Origin: Progne subis subis
Lineage: Eukaryota > Chordata > Aves > Passeriformes > Hirundinidae
DNA: 64,000 nucleotides
Direction of reading: 5' to 3'
NCBI GenBank assembly: GCA_022316685.1
Contig: JAKJHU010000063.1
Span: forward strand, 124,001 to 188,000
Position numbers and translations under genes: made by a program. Below, piece by piece: positions 11,188 through 24,273 of this stretch. Within the stretch, counting starts at the first letter, position 1, and each line of letters begins with the position of its first letter. Below the pieces are notes generated by a model. It ran no database searches. It was not told where the DNA came from and saw only the letters and a list, made by a program, of their open reading frames with translations.

Positions 11188-13983
11188 TTTTGTAACTAAG
11201 AATGCTGTATCTAAGAAAGAAATGTAAAGTTTTCCTTCTTTCTGGTGAGTCTAAAATGCTTGAAAATGAAATGTCATTCACTAGGCTGCCAAAACTTTCA
11301 AACAGAGTCTTGATTGACAGAAGCCCCCTGAAAAATACTCGTACGTTCTGTCACAACTTGAGGATTTTGCAGTGGAAAGAATCTTCTCTGTGTCCTGTAT
11401 TACTCTCTTACCCCCCAAGGCAGGAACTCTTTCTACCCTGTTGTTGAGCTGCTCAAGGTAAATATTATCATAAATTAGCTACTCTCTCTGTACACGATGC
11501 TTTTAATAATCAAGCAAGAGGCGCCTCTAGAACCGAGACCCGCATCTCTCCAGCAGTTCCCTCAGCTCGTGTCCCTGCATCCACAAATCCAGCAGTGTGT
11601 TCAAATTACTTCATTTTCCTTCATTTTCCCAGGGATGCCTCACTTCACACCATTATAGATCTCGGTTTATTTCTCTATAAACGATCATCACTCTTTTTAG
11701 CATTGGTGGCACTCGCCCACTGTGGCTGTCACTGTTACAAATTGTTTGTCGCTGTCGCCTCCGTCCCCGGCTGTGCAGGGAACTCGGCAGTGCTGGCCTC
11801 TCCCACTTACCCCAAGCAACAGAGGGACTGGGGACAGAGAAGTCAGAACAAAACCTTCCCTGTGCCCTGAGGAGGGATGAGGAAGGCAGCTGGAACTACG
11901 TGGGGTGGTCTCTTGTTGAGTGAGCAAATTGTACAGGGTTCTCACTAAATGCTGCTAAATGGCTGAACGCCAAAAAGTAGGCTATCTCCAGTGTGTTAAT
12001 GTGATTGATTTCTTAAGAGGAATTTTTTTTTTCCCCATAATTCCCTCTCCAGTTTGGTCTTTCTACTGTTCATTTTTCTTCAGCTCATCCCCAAAACAGT
12101 TTGGAAAGGTGCATTTTTAGTTGTTATCCTATTGCACTGGCTTGAGAAGATAGACATTTGCCACCATTGCAACTCTTTAAGCAGGCCCTCTCTTTATTTC
12201 CTCTGTCGATGATGATCCATGAGAAATCAGGAGGAAGGCAGCTTACAGCAAAATGGAAATGGTTAGAAAGATGAGAATTCTTTTTTATGTCTTCTATTTT
12301 AAATCTTTTTCCATTGCCTCAATAGAATCTGGACTCCAATTCTCCAGAAGCTGGAGGATTGTTTGTTTTGATCTTGGTGGGCTGTCTGTTGGTGTCTAGA
12401 CCATAGGGAGCTTGCTTTACTTTCTGCTGTACTGTTTCTAGCTGTTTAGTTAATTGCATCTGAAGAAACCTACAAGATTTGCAATGTTTTGGCAACTCAT
12501 CTTAGAGTTCACAATGCTTAATCATCTTTCGAAAATTTCATGTCTTGGAGTCAGAATATAATGCAAGAACTTCAGATGTAATTAAAAAAAAAAAAAATTG
12601 CTTCCTCTTGAGAATGCTCAAAGGAGCATGTATGTGTGAACAGATTAAAAAAGCCCAAACCATTAAACAAGTGGGAAAAAAATAATCCTAAAGTCAATCT
12701 TCCATCCTTTGCAGAAGCAGACTCAGGATAGTGGAAATTTATATTTCATTCTTGAAAAGATGGAAATTTCCTGGCCGTGCATATATTTCTGTGTGCATTC
12801 TCTGGGCTATTTATTTGCACGATGTGTTGACAGCCGTCCTTTTTCAGCTTGGAACCATTCCTGCCTCTCTGCAGTGATAAATACATTTGCATAAGGCACT
12901 TTAGTCTGGGTGAAGTCATCTCTTGACTTGGTGCTAAAATATGCCCAAAAGCTTTGAGAAGAGGAATTTGCATGTATTTTATAAGTATGATGCGAACTCC
13001 AGATTTTTAATTTTCTCATATCTCTCCTTTATTGTCTCTGTCATCTTTGTCACAGAACTTGCCTGATTTTCTCCTGACAAAATTGGGATTTTATGCTGAT
13101 CAAAACATTGTCATAGCATTTCCCAGGTTCCTACAACTAAAGACTTCTTGGCTTCAACACAGCATTAGTAGATCTTTGAAAGTTTATCTAAGTCATTGGA
13201 TGGTAAGAAAAGGTGATCTTCTATACCTCTGAGATTCAATTTGAATTTCATAAAGATACATATTGCTTAATTATATTCATTTGCTTAGATTATAAATGAT
13301 TAAAGAGTGCCTGTCCAAGTCTCCTGGTGCCTCAACACATCAATAACAATTCCATCCCTACAGTGTTGAATTAATTATTCTAACAGGAACTCAGCCAGAC
13401 TACCTTGAGTGGAGACTTTTCAATTTCATCATTACATTGAGAAACAAATCCATAGCTTTCTGCATAAATCTTATCAAACAGTACCTTCTGTGAGCTGCTG
13501 CTTCTTTGCTGTTCCTCTCCTCTAAAACTGACATGACACACTTGTACAGTTCACTCCTTATTCTATGTTTTGTTTTGCTCTAAGCTGGCTAGGGCTTTGG
13601 GAATCTTTTCTCATAAAGCTTCCAGTTTTCTGGAAATACATCTATCTAAAGATAAATTTTAACATTTTCCTCAGTTTTCAAATTATTGAGTAGTCAACAT
13701 TGTATTTGACGCTTTAAGTGAAAATCCTTTACCTGTTTGAAAAAAGCTTATTTGTTTTTACAATCTTACTTTTGAATGTAAGCCAATCAAAGAAAAAAGC
13801 TAATTGAAATATTTAAATTATTAGATAGCAGTTAATTGATAAAGTCTACTTGAAAAGTGCTTCCAGTATCGCCTCTTTTTTTCTCTGAATCAGGACAAAG
13901 CAGTGAAAAAGAAGCTTCATTGTCTATTTTCATACATTGTTTGTTTCATTATGAAAAGCCATTAAGGAACGTTATCAGAGTTC

Positions 13984-13998
13984 TGTGTGTGTGTGTGT
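13984..13998. repeat. (TG)n microsatellite
   Basis: About seven and a half uninterrupted TG units. A short dinucleotide repeat, potentially polymorphic. Confidence 0.9.
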
Positions 13999-16900
13999 AA
14001 CCTTGCTGATTGATGTTAATACAGTGATAGGTAGCTCTGAGAATATGTAACATTGCCCAGAGGGTTTATGGGAATAATTAAATTTGTTGTTCGATTCACT
14101 TGCTCGTTTTTGTGGGCAGCACTTGCCAGAGGAACCAAGGAGGGGTTTTAGGTTGTTATTTATCTTTTTGTTGCTGTTTCAGGACAGATTTTATAATAGT
14201 CAGTAGTTTTGCTTTGCATTTGAATTCTGTACAAGTGATAACATCCATTCTGTATTTCGCTTCTTCCAGTTCCTTAAAAAAACCTGCAAACCCAACCAAA
14301 CTGATAAATTAAACAAAACAAATCCTAAACAAACAAGAGACCCACAGGAAGCAAAAGCAGAAAGGGCTTTAGCGTGTCTGGGAACATCAGCTCCTGCTCA
14401 TCTTTGGAGCCTCTGGACTGCTAGGTACTGTCACTTGCCTCTGTGTGTAATTAAACATCTGTTGCTGGTTGTTGTCTGATGTGATTGACACACGAGATTT
14501 TATTTAGAAGTTTATACCATTTGGCCAGATTATTGTTTCACAGACCCCTTTAAAGGAGCAAAGCAGAAATGTAATGCTGTGACAAGAAGGGTGTTGCTGG
14601 TACTTTGCAGTTCTGCAGTGCATTCCTGGGTGCTGGGACTGAGAGACAAGAGCACGGCTGGGTTTCTTGTTTTTAGTGCTAGACTCTTCCATGAATCCCT
14701 TCCTGAAATATATCTCCCCTGGTTCTGCTTCCCTACCAAAAAGAGCTTTGCAGGTTTTAAGCATCTCTTTCAGTGCAAATGAGGAAAATATTCAGGTGTT
14801 TAGTGTCATGTAAATGCATAATAGTGTTTTGCTTTTCTCTGTTTTGTTTAAACAGTAATACTTAAATAGTAATATTCCTCTTAGTAATTAGCTGACATTT
14901 AAACGTCTTGCAAGGGTATTTCATGTTGTGTCAAATATAATTCATAAACATTTTCTAAATTAAGCCTTTCTGAAAGCTTATCTAACTCTGATATTGTATT
15001 TTTAATTTCCTTCTTTAGGATAAAGTCTACTGCTTGTGTACCCAACAGACTAATGTATCTGAAGATTTTTTTAAATTCATATGCATTCACAAATCAAAAT
15101 AATAGCGCACATTCCCAAAAAATATTAATCTTGTTCCTCCCCTATTTCTTTTATGTTGTAATATGCAAGCAATATTTCTTTAGAAATAAGCTAAATAAAA
15201 AGTAGAATATTAAATGCGTGAAGACGAAATACCAAAAACGCAATAACACTAATCATATAATAAATGGTATCCTCATAATATCTGCTGTTGGTTTTGAACA
15301 GAATGAATCATACAGCATAATTCTTCTGGAAGCCTTTAATTATGGATGTGCTTTTTGTACTTCAAAACTGAAATGTTCTATGACTGTAGGGGGAAAAATT
15401 ACGCTGAAGCTTTTATGAATTTTAGAAGTTCAGGATGAAAATAAAAATTAAAATGGTATCTTAAAGTAAGAATGCAAACTTTAGGTTATCTCTTACAGGG
15501 CTACTGAACTCCTCCCACCATCAGTGTACACCAAGAATTTCTGAAACTTTGACAATTACAGGCTCTATGTAATCATTAATGTCGCATGAATAAATAATGC
15601 CTAATTAATTCAACACTAATGAGAGGACGTAAGTTCAGACAGTGTTCATCACTGAAGGCTGAATTCCCTCACAGTTCTGTCAGAGCAATCCTTCATTGTT
15701 GCTACACAAATTACTTTTTAAACTCTGTAGTGGTCTTAAGCAGCACAGTATTGCAGGATTTAGTGAAATTCATTACAAAATAGTATGTAATCAATAATAT
15801 GAACTTGATAAGGTTTTTTTGCCCCCTGGTACTTATTCTTGTAGCATATGTTGAAGATAACTTCACTGGCAAATAGGAATAGAATTTGTATGTGTATTTG
15901 ATACGTTTGGAATTAGCCAAAATAACAGGATAGAAAAGGGATTAAGAAGATCTCTGCAAGTGCATATTTATGGAAGGAAGACTAAATTGAGCCTTGCTCA
16001 CATCCAGGACGATGTTTAAATAATCCTGAAATGCTTAAATCACTTCAAAGCATTTTTTATCTCTTATTAAGTTCCTTTTCAAGAACCTCCTGAGTTTCCC
16101 TTGGTTTTTCTCTTCACTTCTACCATAAAGCACATAATGCATCAGCCTCTGAAGTTGCTGAATTTTTTACCATATATTCTGTTTCCTGACAGCTCATCTC
16201 TGCCATTTTTGTGGAAAGGAAGAATCTGGAGATCAGATTATCGAGTTTAGTGGAGGGAGCCTGCTCCGAATCTAAACTTAAGAGACAATGTTTAGGAGAG
16301 ATGTTGCTGTACAGACAGAGGATGAAGCTTGCAGGCACTTTTAATACCATGCATGTTTGGGCAAGAGTGAGTACAGAAAAAGTTATCTACTGCTCTCCGT
16401 GTATTTTGTAAACCCCTCAGTGGTTTTATGCATGGGTTAGTACACCTTGCAGGCAGAGAGGGACAAAATAATCCTGCCACCTCCAGAGCAAAGCTCTCAC
16501 TCAGGTTCTGTGGTGCTAAAGAGGCATGGTTCAGCCTGTAGGGTACGGGCTTTACCATGAACATGCTGCTGCACCCATTGTCTCCTGGGGAGGGATCCTT
16601 GCTCCAGCTCACCTGCAGTAGGAATTGGATTAAACTGCAAGAAAAGTAAATACTGTGCTTTGAGGTATCTGTTTTGTAGTGCCATGCTGTAATTCTGGCT
16701 ATGGAGGATGCAGTTTTGAGTTTTTGAGCATTTTCAGGTACATTTAAATGCTTGATAACCAGATTCACTTAATTGGAAATACCAGCTTTCCATCTTTGCA
16801 TGTGTTTTATGCTTTTAAGCTATCAGAGTTACAGTGAAAGAACTGCACTAGTTATATTTTCCCACAGCCTGTGCACATCACACGGACAAAATTCACATTT

Positions 16901-18458
16901 AGTCTGCTCTGAACTGCTGGCTAATCTTTCCTGTTCTGGACTAGTATCAGCAGTTATACTTATGCAAATTAGCATGTTGTAAAAGTTGTATCAGTCATTT
17001 ATGGTTCAGAGCTTAATTTGCTCAGAATAAGTAATTTTGAATCAAAGAAACTTCCCAAAAATGGAAACCAGCACTTAAACTCAGACTAAACCTACTTATA
17101 AGAAGGTATGAAATAAAATTTATTAATATACTTAAGTAATGGTACGTTCTTCAGGTAAATTAATTAAAAGATGTCTGTGAGAACTCGACTGAGCTGTGAG
17201 AAGGTATGAGAAGAGAAAAAATATAATTCGAGAAGTTCATTTTGGAGAAGACATTAATAAAAACCGGATGACACGCAGCAAAGGAAATTAGCTGCTAGTG
17301 CACAGGGGCATGAATAATGCTGGAGGATGTATCACATAACTTAATCAAATAGGCTGTAACAGGAAGATGCAACTGTGGTTTCCTTAATGACCAATGGGTG
17401 ATGTAATCAAATGCTTAAATGCACATTGTCAGGTTCTGATGAGTTTCCATCAAAGCAAAGTTGGGGTATCACTTACCCACGAGTTTAGGCTGAAAACACA
17501 TCCTTTCCCAAGTGTGCGGAAGGAGTTAGGAGCAGACAGGTTTCTGTAATGTTTTTGTGACAGGAAATAAGCTCCCTTTATCTTTCTCTAATGTAAATAT
17601 CACGTTCCCTAAAGATATATGTACTTCTGCTGCCTTTGTCAGGGCACAGAGCTGTGGATCTTGCTGTGCTTGGGCATGAGACAGAGTCAAGGCTGCTGCA
17701 GCTGGCACCCAACAGAGCTGCAAGAAACTTTCAGGTGTTTCTGGCCTCTGCCAGCAGCTGCAGGCTCTGGCTGTGCAGCTCCACTGGTCCTGGAAGTACA
17801 TGGATTAAGGCAGTGTGGGAATGACCGAACACGCGCTCACAAGTCTGAGTGAAGGCTCGTTCTCCTTCAGTGGAGTGTACTAAATAGCGCTGCTAATGTT
17901 GGGCTTGTGGAACTTTAATTTCTGTTTCTGTGCACTTTGCCAGTGTGTTTCCATTGGAGCAAACCCAAATGTTAAGGCTAATAGAGTAGTGACCTTTGCA
18001 GCAGCAGGTTCAGATCCCAATTGAGTAAGTTGTGCTAGCCCCAGGTCCAGGAGAGCTGGTTATACACTGCAGGGACACGAGGGCTGGGTGCACTGCCCTG
18101 GCTGACTCAGAAGGCAACAGAATCTTTTCTGTGCTCAGAAGTCTTGGTTCTTGCTGTCTTCATTACACACTATAGGTAGAAGAATTTTTTTAAACCAAAT
18201 TGGAGGGGTTTAGAAGCAGTTTCATAGCAGGGATATAAGCTGTAAATATAAGAACCAAACAGAGTCAAAATCAAGACTGAGCTCGCTGATAATCCTGGGC
18301 TTTGCATTTTAATTCGTATTGCTAGTTGAGTGCTAGATTGTGTTTTTATGACAGAGCAGATTAGGAAATAATTTGCATGTGAATCTCTCCAAGTCTGTGC
18401 AGTTTCCCTGGTAACAAATGTGGAACCAAGTTCCGAAATCCTCTTGTTGCTGTTAAAC

Positions 18459-18475
18459 TGTGTGTGTGTGTGTGT
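18459..18475. repeat. (TG)n microsatellite
   Basis: About eight and a half uninterrupted TG units followed by cgatg. The second TG repeat of the window. Confidence 0.9.
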
Positions 18476-19204
18476 CGATGTGGGGAGGGAGGTGTTCTTA
18501 TTTTATAGGTTTTTTATTAAAGAAAAGCATAGAACTGCAAAGTTTGGGAATATTGTTGATTTCCATAAAATAGGGGACTGAGGAAATTAAGCGCTGCTTC
18601 ACTCATCGGCACTTGACTCACACAAAAATCTCATTTCTCATCAAACGACACAAGGGTATTTTGCAATCAGAGTTTTCCTTTCTGGCTGTTGCGAACAAAA
18701 CTTGTTATTGCTTGTGATTTTGAGGGAAGCTGCTCATAATTGGTGTTTCCATCAGCAGTTGCCTTTCAAGCTTCTTCAGAAGCCCTCTGTGTGCAGGCTT
18801 GGGGTGTCACCCATCAGGGCTTCCCAGCCCTCCTCTGTGCCTCCCCCAGGCAGGATCCTCGCCTGGTTTCATTTTAGCTCAAGGGACCTCTCGTGGGTTG
18901 TTCCACAGAAGTTGGGTAGCTTGGACCAGGTACAGCCTGTCATGTCTTGCTTTTAAAGTGGTGGTTAGGGAGAGGTTTGAGTAGAAGCTTTAACTAGGTG
19001 ACTCTTACTATGCAGCAATAAGAGAATTCAAAAGATATCGGAGAAGGGAGAGACAGTTGTGTTTGCTGGAAGAGTGGTTGAATGGTGAAATCATCCTAGT
19101 AGTGACTGCAGTGAAAAAACTGGTGACTGATCTATTGAGAATGACTAGTTGTCTTCTAACTTTGCATCCTGGCACCAAGAAACAAAAAAGAAAACTTGAA
19201 CAAT

Positions 19205-19343
19205 CCCCCCTAAACCCCACAAACAAACAAATCCAGACCAAACAAAACAAAAAACAAAACAAAAACAAACAAAAAACAAACAAACAAAAAACACACAACA
19301 AAAAACCCCCCACAAACAAACAAAAAAAACCCCACAAAAAACC
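19205..19343 (+). repeat. CAAA/C-rich low-complexity tract
   Basis: About 140 bases of almost pure A and C, built from caaa, caaaa and aaacccc units with a few C4-C6 runs. On the minus strand it reads as GTTT with G-runs. It generates mirror-image spurious frames: a Lys/Asn/Gln/Thr-rich one on the plus strand and a Phe/Cys/Leu/Val-rich one on the minus strand. Neither should be taken as a protein. Confidence 0.92.
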
Positions 19344-22300
19344 TCTCATCCTAAATAAACCCCAAGCTTGCAACCTGGACAACTTTCTGAGTTTAGGCCA
19401 GTTTCTGTGGCTTTATTGAACCAGACAGTTTTGGTATAAAATATTCTGCTGTTAAAGCATCCCCAGTGCTCTCAGAACACCAAGTAGCTGATGTTTTTCC
19501 TCAATTGTTTCCTGAAACATAAATCTCAGTGGTTTTGATGCTGAGTTTCTCCGTGACTTTTCAGTAAAAGATCTAAAGGTAAATCTGCCTAGATAACTTC
19601 AGAAATACAGATGAAGTCATGTAAGCAACTTGGGTAGACAGTATTTTTTCACCTCCCTCGTCTCTGCTTCCTTTGTTTGCTGGTTCACTCTTTAACTATT
19701 TCCATCTTGCAGTTTATTTTAACCAGATTTAAAGGGTGAACGTGAAGCAAATTGAAACTTCAGATGCTTTAAAATTTATGCTATGTATGTATGCAGGGAA
19801 ATTCTAAATAAATAAAAAGGAGATTTCCCCTTGGTAGGAAAGAATACCTCTTGTTCAGAAGCATGATTTTTGAAAACATTAAAATCATAAAATAGGTTCT
19901 GTAATAAATAAAAGTAATTATTGTTCAGCTTCTTTCTTAGAGACAAGCTAAGCTACTTCTGCTGCTGAATAGAGTTTTCCTTCATTTTATCAGACTGAAG
20001 TGATTTTTCATGTCATGCTGGGGTTTATTCCTTTAATGAGCCATACAATAGTCAAGAGTAAAAAGAGAAAAATTTTATTTGAATACAGAAGACCTGAGTT
20101 ACTGGAATATCATCAGCATGAACAAGCTTATCTTTTTAATGTTGTATCATTGAAAGCTGTGGCACAATTAAGAAGGGACTTACGTGTCAGGTTTTGTGGT
20201 AGAAATTCCCAAGTACTGTGGTAGCTGGGTTGTGGACTCAGAAATTTAACTCCAAGTCAATCACTCCTTTATTCAAAACTCACTTTCCTTTCTTTCCTCA
20301 TTTTACAAGTTTTTCATGTTAAATGGCTAACATGAAAATATGCAGGGAGGGAGATTCTGTCTGTTTCTTTGGTAGGAGGGATGTCATGCAAATGACAAGT
20401 TTGCATCGTTTTGAAGGGCACAGTGAAATTTCCCTTTCTCTAGATTGTAATTACATTTCTAGTTCCCTGCCAGCATGTGCTGATTGCCTTTTGCAGCTTC
20501 CTTGGGGCCTTGTCAATCCATTGATTAAAGAAACATTCTTTAAGTGGATTTGTACTGCATATGAATATCTGATACCGTTTGATTAGGGCTGAATGCTGAT
20601 ATGACCCTCAGTAAATAGCTATTTCTGACTCTTCTAATTTTTGCTATGATGGATCTTGTGACATCAAGAATTTCTCCTGAATTCTGGACTTTCAAATGGT
20701 TACCCGAGAGATTCATTTGACACTTGTGGGTGAGAACTTCTGACTCCTGTGGTTGTAGAAAAAAAACCCTGAGACTGTTGCCAGTGCATGCAGGAGGTCC
20801 GGGTCCAGCAGTTAAAAGGCAATGAAAGCTGGTTAATTTTTTTTAAAACAACATTGAAATAATAAATGTTGTGCTAGTTCCTCCTCCATCTTGCTGGATC
20901 TAGGTCAACAAAGTTTCTGTTCTCAGTGGTGTTTTTGACAACACGTGTAGTCACCCAGGTCATTTTTTGTGTCCTTGTGGTTGAGGCAGCTCCTCCAGGA
21001 TTACCTCACGTCTCAGGCTGAAGGAAAGAACCAGATTTACTCAAAGGGGTCCAGTAACCTCTCAGCCCCCATCAAGGGCAGGGGGATAATGTCTGCTCTT
21101 TAGAGGTTTTGCTGAATCGTGACTAAAGTTCTTAGGATCAAATTCATGCAGAGAAACGTTAAGTGGAAATCTTATTTGCAGGCACTGAGTAATACATCCT
21201 CCTGAGAGTGACCTTTGGTAACTTCAGATGCTTTTCAGTAAAACTGCTCTGTGATTGCCGAGTGTTAGCTTTGCAATGGGCAAAACACAAAATTTAGGAT
21301 AGGGTAGTAAAATAAAAGCTGCATGTGTGGTGAATATAAATATGTGTTCTCTTATATTCCTGTTTAGAAAAAAAGTTGTGTCTGCTAAATTAATGGCATT
21401 TCAAGACTACTTTTGCTACTGCTACAAAATTTATACTGTTTTTATAAACGCCTGTGATCTTTTCAAGATTTTTTGAAAATTTGCTGTAATTAATTATTCC
21501 AATGAGCACTTATTAGTCAATTATTGTTATATTTGTAACAGGGGAAATATTCGTTAGCTTAACTATTCTCAGGTGTGTTCATAATTAGACTATGCTATCA
21601 ATTTATGCTTATTTTGAAGAAAATTGTGAAAACTTTTTCCCAAGTTTCTTAAATATGTACATCTTAACTCAGTGTCATTTTTTTTTCTGGTAGCTCAGCT
21701 TTTTAATTAAAAACTCTCCACAGGTGATAGAGGTTTTTTAGATTAAAGATGTCTTGAACATGTAGGTTTATGCAGATCAAAGGGGCAACTTCCCTGTGTA
21801 GCATATGCTGCAACATATGAGAATTTTTTTTTAAGGACTGTTTTCCATAAACAAATAAATGTGTACATGCTCACATGAATAAAAGGTGGCAGTGACTTAT
21901 GGTGTACTGTATAAAATCGAGATTATTTTTGATCATTCCTACCCATAGTCAGAACAGTTTTATTCATTACATTTATAACCTGAATTTCAGCTGATGTGCA
22001 CCCTGACTTTTGAATACACTTGAGCATGTGACAAATCCAGGCTGAAAATTCCCAAAATAATGTGTCAAGCCCTTCTGAATTAATACTGGGTTTTGTATGA
22101 TTTAGGTATACTTTCAGGAAAGAGTTACGAAGGTACAACAAACGACAAAGTTCTTAAATGTGTATAAAATTTGTAGGAAGGTATGGAGAAGCACCAAGGA
22201 GAGTTTACTAAAGGGATTTGAATTTGTTGGGCTGAAATATATTTGAAGTTCATGAGGAAATAACAGCTAAATACCACAACAGCATAATGATTTTAAAACA

Positions 22301-22773
22301 GGGAAGCTTTTTTATGGGAAGGAATTTTATAATATGGTAATTTTTGTATACCTGGCCCTTAGCAAAATAGCAAGCTGAGACTATAGAAACACTCAATAAG
22401 TGAGAAGCATTAATGTAAATGTAAATACATTAATTTATACTAGGCATTGCTCTAGATGTGCATGCAAAACCGTCTTTCAAAGCAACCCATGTTTCCACAT
22501 AATTTCTATATATAAAGCCTAGATCATCAGCTATAAATTTAAAAGAAAACAAAAGTGCGTGCACTTGTAAGTGATTTGTACATACCAGAGTAAGGGAAGG
22601 TTTTAGTACAAAACTGGTTTGCATTTTGGTAGAATCTTTTGTCTTAATAACCCTACAGAGTCAGAACTTTGGCTTTATTTATCATTTGATTAAAAAAAAA
22701 CCACCAAAAAATCCTGTTCATGACAGCATAAGATTTCAGGTGAGAAGATATAACTAGAAAAATGCATTGTGTG

Positions 22774-22828
22774 GGGTTTGTTTTGTTTTGTTGGTTTGTT
22801 TTCCTCCCCCCCCCCCCCCCCAAAAAAA
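22774..22828. repeat. GGTTT-type tract followed by C16 and A7
   Basis: A run of ggttt / gtttt units (22774-22800) is followed by 16 consecutive C residues at 22806-22821 and seven A residues. The opposite strand therefore carries G16, a strong G-quadruplex candidate. Long homopolymeric C is also a common place for assembly or base-calling length errors. Confidence 0.85.
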
Positions 22829-23717
22829 TCATATGCATTTCTAAGTAAGATTACAAAATCTGGATAGTTACTGAGGTAAAAATCCCCCTTTGTCTACAAC
22901 TCCTCAGGGCACCACATGCACAAAACAAAATGCTGAAAATGAATGAGCAGTGTCAGAAAGTTAATATCATACATGAATGGCAAAGCCTTAATTGCAAATG
23001 TATTTTTTAAGGTCGGTCTTACTGGGACAAATCACTTTACACTGTTTTTGTTGGCTCCCACTGCAAACCTCCTGTGTTAAATACACTGAGGTGTTGTATT
23101 TGTGGTAATTCTACTACCGAAATGCAAAGTGCTCTCAAAAAACCTAAAATGTTAATGCTTTGGGAACCATTTTGACTCCCAATTTGTAGGCAAAACTCTT
23201 AAATAAAATCCAAATATATTCCTGCATGGTAAATTTTCCTGAAGCAGACACAGAAAATTATAGATACAAAACGTTCTTAGATGAAGAATTATGTCTCTTT
23301 TTTTCCCCCATGCCCATATTTGTTGCAGGATGATGTTCTGGCAAAAGTTTCTATTAAGGATATGGTCTAAATGTCTTTGCTGTCTCTTTGCTGTCATACC
23401 TTTCAACAATTGTGCTTGTTGGCCACATTTTTTGTGAACTTATTTTGATAGTGTGGCCACAAGAAATACAAACCTTTAAAGCCTCTAAAGTAAGTTTTGG
23501 GAAATGTTTTCTTATTTTGTGACTGTGCTTCAAAATCTGAAAAACAATTGGTAACTATCATTACAAAATAAGCTTTAATAATGGAAGTAAGAACATAAGG
23601 GCCCTGATACCATCATTTGGTTTAATTGTGTGTGCCAATTATATCCTCTCCTTGTCTGTGAGCATTTGCAAGTGTGGATAACAGGATAGTGACAGGAAAA
23701 TGGGGAGAAGCCTGTTT

Positions 23718-23722
23718 GTAGT
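23718..23722. repeat. Target-site duplication, left copy (gtagt)
   Basis: The five bases gtagt sit immediately before the tg end of the LTR and recur exactly after its ca end. Five-base duplications are typical of several endogenous retrovirus groups, including ERVL-like elements. Confidence 0.75.
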
Positions 23723-24268
23723 TGTGATAAACGCCAGTCACTTGTTTTTAAAAGTTTAATAGAAAATAAGATGGTTATAAAAATAGAACTAGAGTAAAAA
23801 AATTGAACAATTTTAGAGTTAGGACGATACGAGACAATAAAAACAAAGTTTCAGACGTCTGGGTGCCTCCCCGAGTGAAAAGCTTCGGAGAAGGACCCCT
23901 GTTAACAAAGGATTATCTCTTAAAAGTAATAGCCTGTTGAATATTCATACAGTTCATACATTATGCATAAATTCCATTCAAACAAAGAATTATCTCTGGT
24001 TAGTATCACTTTCTTCTTTTAATCTCTATGGCGTCCACAGGGCTGAGAGAGGCAGGAGAAGTTGGTCTCTTCTGATAAGGAAGTAGTAAATTTTTTTTTC
24101 TCTCTGAAAGATTTACATTTTCCTGTGGTTGGTACATAAAAACTACATTTTAACTACAAAACTTCATTTACTATACTATCGAAATATTAATACAACACCA
24201 ACAATTAACACAACACAACACATAGAATAAATATCTTGCGTAGAGCCGTATAATATGCACTTTTCACA
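23723..24268 (-). mobile_element. Solo LTR of an endogenous retrovirus
   Basis: A 546-bp element starts with tg and ends with ca, and is flanked on both sides by gtagt. Its sequence matches, from memory, an LTR type I associate with songbird genomes. The recalled blocks are 'gacaataaaaacaaag', 'ggacccctgttaacaaagga', 'agcctgttgaatattcatac', 'gcataaattccattcaaac' and 'aattaacacaacacaacaca'. Sense orientation is probably minus, because an ATTAAA polyadenylation-type signal on that strand lies near the expected 3' end (23755-23760). No primer-binding site, polypurine tract or gag/pol/env sequence adjoins it. It is therefore a solo LTR, as left by recombination between two LTRs. It cannot encode viral protein. 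Family name is left open. Confidence 0.82.
23755..23760 (-). promoter_or_regulatory. Possible LTR polyadenylation signal (ATTAAA)
   Basis: On the minus strand ATTAAA occurs about 30 bases before the 3' end of the LTR (its left edge on the plus strand). ATTAAA is the commonest variant of AATAAA, and the position is plausible for the R/U5 part of a retroviral LTR. This is a motif call only. Confidence 0.35.
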
Positions 24269-24273
24269 GTAGT
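24269..24273. repeat. Target-site duplication, right copy (gtagt)
   Basis: Exact repeat of the five bases found before the LTR. Together the two copies fix the insertion boundaries. Confidence 0.75.

Larger units (their letters stand above)
11188..23717. other. Non-coding AT-rich unique DNA
   Basis: Apart from the simple repeats listed separately, nothing recognisable was found in this stretch. The longest open frame in the window lies here (16292-16768, minus strand, 158 codons); it shows no domain, signal peptide or family motif I know. A locally GC-richer patch at 18770-18950 is not CpG-rich. Interpretation is intron or intergenic DNA. Confidence 0.75.

Noticed and set aside
19008..19419. 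Opposed open frames of 124 (minus) and 120 (plus) codons
   Set aside because: Both run through the CAAA/C-rich simple repeat. Their composition (Phe/Cys/Leu or Lys/Asn/Thr/Gln) is set by the repeat.
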